Assembly (NCBI GenBank): GCA_029256575.1
Contig: JAQSXR010000021.1
Coordinates: forward strand, 17,125-81,124
DNA length: 64,000 nt
Origin: Clostridiales bacterium
GTDB taxonomy: Bacteria > Bacillota > Clostridia > Lachnospirales > JAQSXR01
Direction: 5' to 3'
A program made the position numbers and the translations under genes. Below the pieces are notes generated by a model that worked only from the letters and a program-made list of their open reading frames with translations, made no database searches and was not told where the DNA came from. Positions 52,422 to 62,480 of the stretch are shown here, in pieces (within the stretch, counting starts at the first letter, position 1; every line of letters starts with the position of its first letter).

Positions 52422-52829
52422 TTATTGACAATCTTTACACGTTCCAAAAAGATAAACCTTACTACTCGTAACTTTGAAACCAGAATCATTACACAGTTGC
52501 TTTGTGATTTCTGGGGAAATCGATTCATCTATATCAATTACCTTCCGACAAGAATTACAAAATGCGTGAGTATGGTCCAAAATATTAGCGTCATATCTGA
52601 AATTTCCCTCGCCAACATTTAACTCTTGCACCAAGTTATTAATTTTAAAGGTATCTAGAGTTTTATAAACGGTTGCTAAAGAAATGTTTGGATGATCTAG
52701 TGAAAGAGATTGATAGATTGCTTCTGCACTTGGATGCTCTTTGGTATTAAGTAATATACTGTATATTGCTAATCTTTGAGGCGTTACTTTTAAATTATGA
52801 GTCTTTAAAATGCTAGCTAATTCATTCAT
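52422..52829 (-). CDS. Fur/PerR family regulator
   Basis: LKVTPQRLAIYSILLNTKEHPSAEAIYQSL; HTHAFCNSCRKVIDI; FGTCKDCQ. Confidence 0.93.
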   Translation of the reverse strand: MNELASILKTHNLKVTPQRLAIYSILLNTKEHPSAEAIYQSLSLDHPNISLATVYKTLDTFKINNLVQELNVGEGNFRYDANILDHTHAFCNSCRKVIDIDESISPEITKQLCNDSGFKVTSSKVYLFGTCKDCQ

Positions 52830-52937
52830 ATAAAGATTCCTTTCTAATAATAAATGTCAGATAATATTAACTTAGCATTTTATTAGATAGATGTCAAGAC
52901 AATAAATACTTTTATTTTTGCATATAATGCTTCTAAT

Positions 52938-52966
52938 TTGACAAATAACGATAAATGCCTTGTAAT
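52938..52966 (+). promoter_or_regulatory. Sigma-A-like promoter
   Basis: TTGACA, 17 nt, TGTAAT. Confidence 0.65.
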
Positions 52967-53030
52967 AATATATAGACATATGCTAAAATAGAACTAGAAT
53001 AACGGGCATAATCGTATTGGAGGAATAAGA

Positions 53031-53504
53031 ATGACAGCATTTAATGTAGAATTTATTAACCCATTTTTAACGGCAGCAACAAAAATATTAAACGAAATGT
53101 GTCAAATAGAAACAAAATTGGGCAGACCAGTAATTAAGGAACCAGTATTTGGTGAAAATAGTTTAGTAATTATGATAGGTGTTACAGGTGAAATGAAGGG
53201 ACAAGTTATGATTTCATTTACACTAGACATCGCGTGTGAAATAGCTTCAAAAATGATGATGGGTATGCCTGTTCCAGAATTAAATGAACTTGCAAAGAGT
53301 GCTATCTGTGAGTTAGGAAATATGATTTTAGGTAATACTGCAACCATTTTCTCCACAAAAGGAATTGGAATTGATATTACACCTCCAACATTAGTATTTG
53401 GTAATATGTCATTTTCACACACATTTGCAAAGAATATATGCGTTCCAATCATTTATGAAGAAAATAAAGGAATCGAAATAAATATAGCTATGAAGCAGGA
53501 ATAA
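53031..53504 (+). CDS. CheX-like chemotaxis phosphatase
   Basis: FINPFLTAATKILNEMC; KSAICELGNMILGNTATIFSTKGIGIDITPPT. Confidence 0.87.
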   Translation: MTAFNVEFINPFLTAATKILNEMCQIETKLGRPVIKEPVFGENSLVIMIGVTGEMKGQVMISFTLDIACEIASKMMMGMPVPELNELAKSAICELGNMILGNTATIFSTKGIGIDITPPTLVFGNMSFSHTFAKNICVPIIYEENKGIEINIAMKQE

Positions 53505-53508
53505 AAAC

Positions 53509-53997
53509 ATGAATATAATATTATTAGAACCAGAAATACCTGCTAATACAGGTAACATAGGACGAACATGCGTTGCTACAAACACAGCTCTACATTTGAT
53601 TAAACCGTTAGGATTTGATATAAATGAAAAAGCATTAAAACGTGCGGGATTAGATTACTGGGATAAATTAGACGTAAAGATATATGAAGATTTTGAAGAT
53701 TTCTTACAACAAAATCCTGGCGCAAAGATTTACATGGCAACAACAAAGGCTAAACATACATACGCCGATGTAAAATATGAAGAAAACAGTTTTATAATGT
53801 TTGGTAAGGAAAGTGCGGGTATTCCTGAGAATATACTATATAACAACGAAGAAACGTGTATACGAATACCAATGGCTAACTCAATTCGATCTCTAAATTT
53901 ATCAAATTCAGTTTCTGTAATCTTATACGAAGCATTAAGACAACAAGAATTCAAGCAACTTCAGTTAGAAGGTCAGCTTACAAAATATACGTGGTAA
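53509..53997 (+). CDS. trmL: tRNA (cytidine(34)-2'-O)-methyltransferase
   Basis: SPOUT: MNIILLEPEIPANTGNIGRTCVATNTALHLIKPLGF; FGKESAGIPENIL; RSLNLSNSVSVILYEALRQ. Confidence 0.94.
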   Translation: MNIILLEPEIPANTGNIGRTCVATNTALHLIKPLGFDINEKALKRAGLDYWDKLDVKIYEDFEDFLQQNPGAKIYMATTKAKHTYADVKYEENSFIMFGKESAGIPENILYNNEETCIRIPMANSIRSLNLSNSVSVILYEALRQQEFKQLQLEGQLTKYTW

Positions 53998-53998
53998 T

Positions 53999-54191
53999 AC
54001 AATGGGGACGGTTCTTTTTGTATCATATTGATACAATGGGGACGGTTCTAATTGTATCACTTTGATACAGTGGGGACGGTTCTTATTGTATCACTTTGAT
54101 ACAGTGGGGACGGTTCTTATTGTATCATATTGATACAATGGGGACGGTTCTTTTTGTATCACTTTGATACAAAAAGAACCGTCCCCATTGT
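53999..54191. repeat. Five exact 34-nt direct units plus one inverted unit
   Basis: Units at 53999, 54033, 54067, 54101, 54135 (acaatggggacggttctttttgtatcatattgat); final 57 nt is a perfect hairpin. Confidence 0.97.
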
Positions 54192-54206
54192 TCACTTGAT
54201 CCGTAC

Positions 54207-56588
54207 TTATTTAAATTCAACGATTGTAACTCCTGTGTCACCTTCACCAAATACGCCGAGTCGGAAAGATTTTACGTAAGGGACTCTCTTCAAGAATTGG
54301 TGGACGCCATTTCTAAGGGCTCCGGTACCTTTTCCATGAACGACACTAACTTTTGTTAGTCTTGATAAGTGGGCATCATCTAGGTATTTATCAAGTTTTA
54401 CTATGGCATCATCAACTGTTAAACCAAGTAAATTAATTTCTGGACTAATGGATGAGGTCTTTGACATTCCTATTTTACCTGCGCCTGTGTTGCTTGGCTT
54501 ATCTGGAGTTGTGATAGGATCCATTAATAATTCGAGGTCGCGCATATTTACGAGGGATTTAAGAATTCCCATTTGTACATATAAATCACCTTTTGCATTT
54601 GGAAGAGAAGTAACAATTCCATTTAAACCAAGTGAATGTACTTTTACGGAATCTCCTAATTTTACAGATGCGAGCGCTTTCTTTGGTTTTTGAACTTTCT
54701 TCTTAAAGGATAGATTTGATTCTACTTTGTCGAGTTGTTCTTTTATCCTTTGTCTTTCTTTTTCAAGGTCGCTGTGTTTCATATTTGGACCTTGCATCTT
54801 CGTGATTTTTCTTATGCTTTCATCTGCTAGTTCTTTTGCATCTTCAAGTATCTCTTGCGCTTTTTCATTGGCGATACGAAGTATTTTTTCTTTTTTCTCA
54901 TCAAGTTTTGTATGCTCAACTTCTAATTCATTCTTGAGAGTAGCTACTTCTTTCTTGTATTCTTCAATAAGAAGTTTGTCTTTTTCAATATCTTTACGTT
55001 TTGATTCTATTTCTGATATAACGGTCTCAAAATCTTTTTCATTTTGTGGAACAATTTTCTCCGCTTCGTCGATTATATATCTTGGAAGTCCAAGGCGGCT
55101 TGATATTGCAAATGCATTACTCTTGCCTGGGATACCAACGAGTAGCTTGTATGTTGGACGAAGGGATGCAACGTCGAATTCACAACATGCATTTTCCACA
55201 CCATCTGTTGAGATAGCATATATCTTAAGTTCGCTGTAATGTGTGGTTGCCATTACTCTTACTTGACTCTTGTGAAGTTGTTGAAGGATAGCCATTGCAA
55301 GGGCTGCACCTTCTACAGGATCGGTACCTGCACCTAATTCATCAAAAAGTACAAGAGTATTATAGTTTGCTTTATCTAATATGGAAACGATATTTGTCAT
55401 GTGAGAGGAAAATGTACTTAAACTTTGCTCGATACTTTGCTCATCACCAATATCCGCGAATACATCTTCAAATACAGAAAGTTCCGAACCATCAAAGGCT
55501 GGAATGTGTAAACCCGCTTGACCCATTAGTGTAAAAAGACCGACTGTTTTTAAAGATACTGTTTTACCACCGGTATTTGGACCTGTGATGATAAGCATAT
55601 TAAATTTGTCACCAAGAGTTATGTCTATTGGAACAACTGTTTTCTGATCAAGGAGAGGATGTCTACCTTTTTTGATATTAATGTATTTTCTATTATTAAA
55701 AATAGGTTCAGATGCATTTAATGATTTCGCAAATGATGCTTTTGCAAAAATAAAGTCTAGTTCTATTAAGATATTAATATTTGTGAGTAAGGCTTCCGAT
55801 TGAGAACCTACCATTTCACTTAATGTCGCGAGAAGTTTTTCGATTTCTGCATGTTCTTTAATCTCAAGTTCACGAATTTCGTTATTTATCTTTACGATTG
55901 CCATTGGTTCTATAAAAAGAGTTGCACCGGAGGATGATTGGTCATGAAGCATTCCTTGAAATTGGCTTTTGTATTCCGATTTGATTGGAAGACAATATCT
56001 ACCGTTACGCATTGTAATTACTGCATCCTGTAACATTGTTCGAGTAGTAGACGAATTCAGAATAGAGTTAAGTTGAGATTGTAACTGTGAATGACTATTC
56101 TTAATAGCACGTCTAACATGGCTTAGTCCTGGAGTTGCATCATCACTAATTTCTTCTTCTGAAATAATGCAACGTTTTAATTCGTTATTGATTTCAGTTA
56201 GTGGTTGCAATTCATTAAAATAAGAATCGAGTATATCAATATCTGCTCCTTCAGGCTTTCTAGAATATTGTTTTGCTCGATTCGTAACGTCTAACACTGA
56301 GCTTATATTGAGTAACTCAATTAAACCTAAAGAAGATCCGACATCTAATCTTTGTAAAGATGGTCGGATTTCTTTGATAGCATTTAGAGATATTGAGCCC
56401 TTTTTGTATACGATATTAAGGGCAGCAGCTGTTTTTGCTTGATTCAAACTTATCTCTTCTATATCACTAGAAGGCATTAGTTCTTCACAGCGTTGCTTCC
56501 CAAGCGCAGATTGCGCAAAGGAAACAAGCTTAGTTATTATTTTATTATATTCTAAAGTTTTTATTGCTTTACTGTTCATAAATTTCAC
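54207..56588 (-). CDS. mutS2: Endonuclease MutS2
   Basis: ITGPNTGGKTVSLKTVGLFTLM; FDELGAGTDPVEGAALA; C-terminal Smr domain. Confidence 0.95.
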   Translation of the reverse strand: MKFMNSKAIKTLEYNKIITKLVSFAQSALGKQRCEELMPSSDIEEISLNQAKTAAALNIVYKKGSISLNAIKEIRPSLQRLDVGSSLGLIELLNISSVLDVTNRAKQYSRKPEGADIDILDSYFNELQPLTEINNELKRCIISEEEISDDATPGLSHVRRAIKNSHSQLQSQLNSILNSSTTRTMLQDAVITMRNGRYCLPIKSEYKSQFQGMLHDQSSSGATLFIEPMAIVKINNEIRELEIKEHAEIEKLLATLSEMVGSQSEALLTNINILIELDFIFAKASFAKSLNASEPIFNNRKYINIKKGRHPLLDQKTVVPIDITLGDKFNMLIITGPNTGGKTVSLKTVGLFTLMGQAGLHIPAFDGSELSVFEDVFADIGDEQSIEQSLSTFSSHMTNIVSILDKANYNTLVLFDELGAGTDPVEGAALAMAILQQLHKSQVRVMATTHYSELKIYAISTDGVENACCEFDVASLRPTYKLLVGIPGKSNAFAISSRLGLPRYIIDEAEKIVPQNEKDFETVISEIESKRKDIEKDKLLIEEYKKEVATLKNELEVEHTKLDEKKEKILRIANEKAQEILEDAKELADESIRKITKMQGPNMKHSDLEKERQRIKEQLDKVESNLSFKKKVQKPKKALASVKLGDSVKVHSLGLNGIVTSLPNAKGDLYVQMGILKSLVNMRDLELLMDPITTPDKPSNTGAGKIGMSKTSSISPEINLLGLTVDDAIVKLDKYLDDAHLSRLTKVSVVHGKGTGALRNGVHQFLKRVPYVKSFRLGVFGEGDTGVTIVEFK

Positions 56589-56731
56589 CTTTAATATTCC
56601 GTTTATTTTTAAACTAAATAGGGTATTTAACTGGTTTGCGAAGTTTCGATATCTGTATTTTAACCTATTTATAAGGGAATTGTAAAGGGATAAAAATCCA
56701 ATGTAATCTACTTGTAAAATTATACTAAAAT

Positions 56732-57727
56732 TTACTCAACAAAACTTACTTCACCAGTAAATACCAAATCAATATGACACATGCTATCTACCGTACCACC
56801 AAACATTGTATTTTGTCCGATGCCTATGTGGTATGTATTTTTCATTTTTTCATCAAGGACTGGATACCCACATAGAGATTTTACATTTTCATTTAGGCCG
56901 ATTCCAAATTCGCCAATTACATTTCCGTTTGGAGGAAGTTCGCTTAAGAAATCATTAAAAGCACTGTCGCTAGAACTCACAATCATTCCGCCTTCTATTT
57001 CTAACGTAATTTCTTTAGCAACATTATCCTCAAAATATAGAGTATCAATAAATAAGTTACCATCCGAAGAATATTCGATTGGAGCAATATAGATTTCACC
57101 ACAAGGCATATCGCCTGTTCCAGTATCCCCGTGCCATTCTCTTTCGCTTAAACTTAGAGTAAGATTGCAGTCATTACCGGTACGAATTACTACTTTGCTT
57201 TTTGAGCTTAAACTATTGATTAAAGTATCAGCCTCTGATTTTAATTTGTCATAATCAATATCATATGCATCGGTCATACGTTCTATAAATTCATTTGGAT
57301 CAATATTTGCTTCATTTGCAAATGCTTCAGATGGAACTCTAAGTTGGATGAATTTATCTTTCTTTACTAAAGTGGCAAACATATTTTTCATATATTCACG
57401 ATAGAAATTCATCTTATCTTTTGGGAAATTTGCATCTGGAATCACTGCAGCATACATACAAATATCAATTACTACATCTACTTCTTTGAAAATAGAAAAA
57501 TATTTCTCCCCAAAGATTTGTTCTGGCATATTCTCAAATAAGCCATTGTAATAAGTCTTTGCATGCTGTAACTCAATAGGAACACCGCCATTAGCAGCCA
57601 CTGCATAACTAAAGTCGTGAAGCGTTTTTCTGTCTTCATCTTCTCCCCAAAATTGCAATAATACGATTTGTCTTTTTTCGATCTCAAAAGCTTTTACTAT
57701 TTTATTTACTGTTATTTTATTAAACAT
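56732..57727 (-). CDS. Aminopeptidase M29-like protein
   Basis: LRVPSEAFANEANID; NLTLSLSEREWHGDTGTGDMPCGEIYIAPIE; GEFGIGLN; YHIGIGQNTMFGGTVDSMCHIDLVF. Confidence 0.75.
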   Translation of the reverse strand: MFNKITVNKIVKAFEIEKRQIVLLQFWGEDEDRKTLHDFSYAVAANGGVPIELQHAKTYYNGLFENMPEQIFGEKYFSIFKEVDVVIDICMYAAVIPDANFPKDKMNFYREYMKNMFATLVKKDKFIQLRVPSEAFANEANIDPNEFIERMTDAYDIDYDKLKSEADTLINSLSSKSKVVIRTGNDCNLTLSLSEREWHGDTGTGDMPCGEIYIAPIEYSSDGNLFIDTLYFEDNVAKEITLEIEGGMIVSSSDSAFNDFLSELPPNGNVIGEFGIGLNENVKSLCGYPVLDEKMKNTYHIGIGQNTMFGGTVDSMCHIDLVFTGEVSFVE

Positions 57728-57827
57728 ATTAATTCTCCTATTCTGATTGGTAAACCTTCTGGGACGTTTTGCTTGGCAAGCAATTCAAATGTTCATTCTT
57801 TGCGTGACAAACAAAACATCCTCTGGT

Positions 57828-58376
57828 TTAAAGTTTAGTGTAAATACCATTTTCTCTTTCAAAAATTCCTTCTGATACCATATATTTTCGTAGGGTGCAG
57901 AAATCATCATAGTAATCTGCAATCATTATATTGATTTCTCTTTCAGTATATTTCTTACCTTGTTCAAAAGCCTTTGCAATTTCTAGAAGGACAATCTTTC
58001 TTTTTTCATTTTGTACAGGAATGTTCTTGAGTTTACCCATTACAAAAAAGCTTTTAATTATCTTATTTCTATAATTTTCTTCTCTTTCTGTCTGTGCTTC
58101 ATGCTCATTTGAATCAATCTTTACAAGCTCTAATATCGTATTTTCTAACATCTTCTCATTAATACTATAAACAACATAGTATTGTTCTTTATAGGAAGTT
58201 GCTAAACCCACATCGATCAGTTTCTTTAAATGAAAGGATATCGTCGATGGAGTAAGTTCTAATCTTTCAGCCAATAATTCAACATACATAGGTTCTTTGA
58301 TAAGATTTTTTAGTATTTGTAATCTGGATTTGTCAGATAAACATTTGAATAATTGTATGGCTTGGTCTTCGGTCAT
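57828..58376 (-). CDS. ArsR-type HTH regulator with DUF2087-like C-terminus
   Basis: LFKCLSDKSRLQILKNLIKEPMYVELLAERLELTPSTISFHLKKL. Confidence 0.88.
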   Translation of the reverse strand: MTEDQAIQLFKCLSDKSRLQILKNLIKEPMYVELLAERLELTPSTISFHLKKLIDVGLATSYKEQYYVVYSINEKMLENTILELVKIDSNEHEAQTEREENYRNKIIKSFFVMGKLKNIPVQNEKRKIVLLEIAKAFEQGKKYTEREINIMIADYYDDFCTLRKYMVSEGIFERENGIYTKL

Positions 58377-58377
58377 G

Positions 58378-58773
58378 TTAGGACTCCCTCATTTCGTTAA
58401 ATAGATTTTTAAGTGAATCAGCAACATCTAATTTTAATTCTTCAATAACCTTATCTGCGATTAAGTTATTCTTGATTGAATACTCAAGCTTAATTCTCCA
58501 AGAGGAAGGAATCTTATTAAATGTCTCAAGATACTCGATGCAAAATTGATTGTACTTCTCTAAATCTGTTCCTTTAACACTAGCATTAACCTTTTTCTCA
58601 CTAGCATTAAATAATGTTGTAAAAATATCAAATACATTCACTTTAATTTTTTCAAAGTTTGCTTCATCTAATTTATTATCCGCTTGTAATGAAGTTGCCT
58701 TTGTAACACATACTGATTTTCTTAATTCTAATTCGTCTAAATATACTTGTTTTATTTCACCTATTGTTTTCAT
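58378..58773 (-). CDS. Hypothetical protein co-directional with the ArsR-type gene
   Basis: 131 aa, one base between the genes. Confidence 0.6.
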   Translation of the reverse strand: MKTIGEIKQVYLDELELRKSVCVTKATSLQADNKLDEANFEKIKVNVFDIFTTLFNASEKKVNASVKGTDLEKYNQFCIEYLETFNKIPSSWRIKLEYSIKNNLIADKVIEELKLDVADSLKNLFNEMRES

Positions 58774-59139
58774 AATGTAATTCTCCTTTGTTGTTTGCCT
58801 TGTAATTTTATTATATGCATATGATTAGAAAATGTCAATCTAAATTTATGATTATCGAAACAAATATTGAATTATATTTTTGCGGGTATGATAAAAGGGC
58901 TAAAACAGGGCATTCTTAAGAATTTATATAGATTAAAAAGTTTACATGAAATTTATATAACTCTATTATTGTTCAGGATAAGCACATTTTTGTATTTTGT
59001 GTTATTTTATTAGTTAAATTTTTATTGAAGTCATGAGGATAGATCTTTCAATATACCTCATAAATACAATTAAGATGAAAGGACAATATATACAAATTTA
59101 ATAATATAATTTGGAGAATGTTACAAAAATAATTTTATA

Positions 59140-59168
59140 TATTACAAAACTGTTACAATCATGGTATA
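59140..59168 (+). promoter_or_regulatory. Sigma-A-like promoter
   Basis: TTACAA, 17 nt, TATAAT (ttacaaaactgttacaatcatggtataat). Confidence 0.6.
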
Positions 59169-59211
59169 ATACACCATGTTATAAAATCGAGTTTAAAGAT
59201 GGAGGATTATC

Positions 59212-60264
59212 GTGTTTAGAAAAAAGAATGTTCATAGTACAAAAGCACATAGATATATATCATTCATGATAATGTCGAATCCATCAAAGTCTGGCAAAGT
59301 TGTAACATTTCCTAAATGGGGAATTGTATTAATACTTGTTTTATTAATTGGATCTGGTTATGGAATTGCAAAAGTAACGGCATATGTTGGAGACCTAAAG
59401 TATAGTACAGAAGTTGCGAAGCAAGAAGAAGGCATAGCACACAAGACAAATGATGAAAAACAAGAATACATAGAGAGCTTAGAACAAACAACAAGTGAGC
59501 AAGAAATAAAGTTGCAGGAAGTTCAAGGACAAGCGGAACAGATATTAGAACAAATTGAAAAGATAAAAGAAATGAAAGAAGATATTGATGAAAAGTTAGG
59601 AAATGATGGCGCATCCATTGACAAGGATGAAGTTGCTACTACTAATACATTAGATACATCAAATGCAGTAGCAGCATTAGAAGTAACACCTAGAAATATA
59701 GAGCTTACAACTCTCTCTGCAGGTGGTAATGCAACAGGAATAACGAATTTTGACGTAGAATACGATAACCTTAAGAGCATGTTAAATGAATATACAGAAG
59801 CTCTTGAATTTGAATATGAAGAATATGATGAAAGAAATAATCAAGTGGACGAGCTATTACCTTATCTTGCAGCAAAACCTACAGGATATCCACTCGATAG
59901 TACATATATAACAAGCGCTTTCGGAAATAGAAAGAGCCCATTTAATCGAAGAAGAACTGAATTTCATAGTGGAATAGACCTTAAGGCATATTATAAACAA
60001 GATGTTATGTCGACAGGAAAAGGAACAGTAATATCAGCAAAATATGATGGAACTTATGGTTACTGTATCGTTATAGATCACGGATATGGTTTAAAAACAA
60101 GATATGCACACAACTCTAAGATATTAGCTAAGGTTGGAACTGTAGTAGAAAGAGGAACTGTAATTGCCCGTGCAGGTAGTACAGGAAGAAGCACCGGAAC
60201 GCATCTTCATTATGAAGTGTTGGTAAATGGTGTAGCTGTTAACCCAGAAGATTATTTGAATTAG
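59212..60264 (+). CDS. M23 family metallopeptidase
   Basis: TM, coiled coil, YITSAFGNRKSPFNRRRTEFHSGIDLKA; STGTHLHYEVLVNG. Confidence 0.92.
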   Translation: MFRKKNVHSTKAHRYISFMIMSNPSKSGKVVTFPKWGIVLILVLLIGSGYGIAKVTAYVGDLKYSTEVAKQEEGIAHKTNDEKQEYIESLEQTTSEQEIKLQEVQGQAEQILEQIEKIKEMKEDIDEKLGNDGASIDKDEVATTNTLDTSNAVAALEVTPRNIELTTLSAGGNATGITNFDVEYDNLKSMLNEYTEALEFEYEEYDERNNQVDELLPYLAAKPTGYPLDSTYITSAFGNRKSPFNRRRTEFHSGIDLKAYYKQDVMSTGKGTVISAKYDGTYGYCIVIDHGYGLKTRYAHNSKILAKVGTVVERGTVIARAGSTGRSTGTHLHYEVLVNGVAVNPEDYLN

Positions 60265-60273
60265 GAGGGCAAT

Positions 60274-60669
60274 ATGTTTATGAAAGCAAGCGCAAAAGCC
60301 AATTTTGAAAAACCAATCACAATAATCGGTGAGGATACTGTAATTGAAGGAGCTTTACTAAAAGCAAAGAAATCAATCCGAATCAATGGAACATACAAAG
60401 GAAGTATAGAAGTTGATGGAAGTATAGTAGTAGGGGATACTGGAATTGTACAAGGTAATATTAAAGCAGACTTTATATACGTTGCGGGAAAAGTTGAAGG
60501 AAATATTGATGTTACGAAATTAGCTCATTTATCTTCTCAATGTAATGTTAAGGGTGATATTCTATGTGGAGTTATCGTTATTGATGAAGGGGCTCTACTT
60601 GAAGGTAATTGCAAGATGAAACCAAGCGCTGAAAAAGATAGTAAAAAGAATCTAGAAAAGTCAGTTTAG
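60274..60669 (+). CDS. Bactofilin (polymer-forming cytoskeletal protein)
   Basis: TIIGEDTVIEGALLKAKKSIRINGTYKGSIEVDGSIVVGDTGIVQGNIKADFI. Confidence 0.92.
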   Translation: MFMKASAKANFEKPITIIGEDTVIEGALLKAKKSIRINGTYKGSIEVDGSIVVGDTGIVQGNIKADFIYVAGKVEGNIDVTKLAHLSSQCNVKGDILCGVIVIDEGALLEGNCKMKPSAEKDSKKNLEKSV

Positions 60670-60704
60670 CCGTTTTTACTTAAATTATATGAATATAAAA
60701 TTTG

Positions 60705-60739
60705 GATGGCTGTGTGGGATTACTGCACAGCTATTTTTA
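60705..60739 (+). terminator. Rho-independent terminator
   Basis: atggctgtgtgggattactgcacagctattttt. Confidence 0.75.
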
Positions 60740-60837
60740 CACTGAAAATCCAAAAGAAATTAAAATGTTTATATTCTATAATAACTAGTGTATAATATAA
60801 AAGATACAAAATCGGTAATTAGTAAAAGGAGAAAAAG

Positions 60838-61782
60838 ATGAGATACATTAATTCGTTACGAGAAGGAGAACAACTCTCTGAAATATACCTCGTAAAATTT
60901 AAGCAAATAGCGAAAACGAAACAAGGCAAATCATACTACAATATGATTTTACAAGATAAAACTGGTACGGTTGACACAAAGATTTGGGATATCGGACCTG
61001 GAATAGACAATTTTGAACAAAACGACTACATAATGGTCGAAGCACAGGTTACTTTTTTCCAAAGTGGAATACAATTAAATGTAAGACGCCTAAGACAAGC
61101 GAAAGAGGGAGAATATGATCCAAAGGATTATATCCCAACATCAGATAAAGATATAGAAGTTATGTACAAGGAATTGCTCGCATATATAAGTGGAATCACA
61201 CAACCACACCTTAGAAAATTAGCTGAAAAGTATTTTGTTGAAAATGCAAATTTCGTTAAGAATTTTAAAGAGCATTCAGCAGCAAAGAGCGTTCATCACA
61301 GCTTTTTGGGTGGATTGTTAGAACATACGCTAGGTATTCTGAAGTTATGTGAAGTATATGTAATGCAATATCCTATCTTAAATAAAGACTTATTATATAC
61401 TGCAGCTATGTTTCACGATGTAGGTAAACTAGTGGAGATATCAAATTTCCCTGAAAATGATTATACGGATGATGGACAATTACTAGGCCATATTATCATT
61501 GGAGTTGAATGGTTGAATGAAACGATGAAACAAATAGATGGATTCCCACCAAAACTCGCAAGTATGTTAAAACATTGTATTTTATCACATCACGGAGAGT
61601 TGGAATATGGATCACCTAAGAAGCCAGCTATAATTGAGGCGATAGCGCTTCATATGGCAGATAATACGGATTCTAAGCTCATGACTTTTAATGAAATTCT
61701 ACAATCTGGAACGGAAGAAAAAGGGGATTGGTTAGGGTATAATAGATTGTTTGAATCTAATTTGAGGAAGACGGTATTTTAA
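60838..61782 (+). CDS. 3'-5' exoribonuclease YhaM family (OB + HD)
   Basis: OB-fold region; HHSFLGGLLEHTLGILKLCEVY; AMFHDVGKLVEI. Confidence 0.9.
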   Translation: MRYINSLREGEQLSEIYLVKFKQIAKTKQGKSYYNMILQDKTGTVDTKIWDIGPGIDNFEQNDYIMVEAQVTFFQSGIQLNVRRLRQAKEGEYDPKDYIPTSDKDIEVMYKELLAYISGITQPHLRKLAEKYFVENANFVKNFKEHSAAKSVHHSFLGGLLEHTLGILKLCEVYVMQYPILNKDLLYTAAMFHDVGKLVEISNFPENDYTDDGQLLGHIIIGVEWLNETMKQIDGFPPKLASMLKHCILSHHGELEYGSPKKPAIIEAIALHMADNTDSKLMTFNEILQSGTEEKGDWLGYNRLFESNLRKTVF

Positions 61783-61786
61783 TACC

Positions 61787-61907
61787 AAGGTAAATTCAAG
61801 ATCAAGACCAAGATAAGACCAAGATAAAGTCAAGATTAAGACCAAGATAAGACCAAGATAAGACCAAGATAAAGTCAAGTTCAAGACCGGGATTAAGGTC
61901 AAGATCG
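61787..61907 (+). repeat. Degenerate 11-12 nt tandem repeat
   Basis: Iterations of aagaccaagat / aagataagacc / aagataaagtc. Confidence 0.85.
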
Positions 61908-61909
61908 CA

Positions 61910-62179
61910 GGGGTTGAGTTTGCTAGGCTCACGGATTGTTCTGTAGCTATTTGCAATACGGATTCGGAATGCGCGTATATCTAATAGAATAAAATCGCTT
62001 AGAACAGTGTTTGAAAAGGGGAACTCGCCTTATGGATTTTTATGGGGTGGGTTATTGCGCTCAGACACCCCCTTTTTAAACACTTGGCGCGATGGTATTC
62101 TATAAGATATATGGGCATTCCTCATAATGTATTGTAAATAGCTACAGAACTATCTGTGGGCCTTGCAAACTTGGTGGGG
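61910..62179. repeat. ~270-nt foldback (MITE-like) element
   Basis: Arm 1 gagtttgctaggctcacggattgttctgtagctatttgcaatac..gaatgcgcgtatatctaatagaat matches the reverse complement of arm 2 caagtttgcaaggcccacagatagttctgtagctatttacaatac..gaatgcccatatatcttatagaat. Confidence 0.85.
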
Positions 62180-62184
62180 TTGGA

Positions 62185-62480
62185 TGATAGAGTGAGGGAG
62201 AAATAAAAGATTGGGATATAAGAAAAGAAATATAAGAGAGAATTGGAAGAGAGATATATAAAAGAGATATACGAGAGAATTAATAGAGATGTAAATAGAA
62301 AAATATAAGAGATATAAATAAATAAGAGAAATAAATAAGGGAAATAAATTAAGAGAAATAAATAAGAGAAATAATTAAGAAAAATAAGTAAGAGAAATAA
62401 GTAAGAGAAATAAGTAAGAGAAATAAATAAGAGAAATAAATAAGAGAAATAAATAAGAGATATATAAAGAGATATACAAG
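62185..62480 (+). repeat. Nearly C-free purine-rich tract with 13-nt tandem repeats
   Basis: Unit aaataaataagag / aaataagtaagag, clearest at about 62315-62460. Confidence 0.88.

Noticed and set aside
53999-54191. Possible CRISPR array (regular 34-nt repeats)
   Set aside because: The whole unit is repeated; there are no unique spacers and no cas genes nearby.
54727-55239. 170-aa plus-strand Ser/Phe-rich ORF
   Set aside because: Antisense to mutS2; low-complexity translation.
59212-60669. M23 peptidase plus bactofilin pair as a novel system
   Set aside because: This gene pairing is already well known in bactofilin cell-shape modules.
61732-61956. 74-aa minus-strand ORF with LTLSWSYLGL repeats
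   Set aside because: It is a translation of the AAGACCAAGAT DNA tandem repeat; no RBS or homology.
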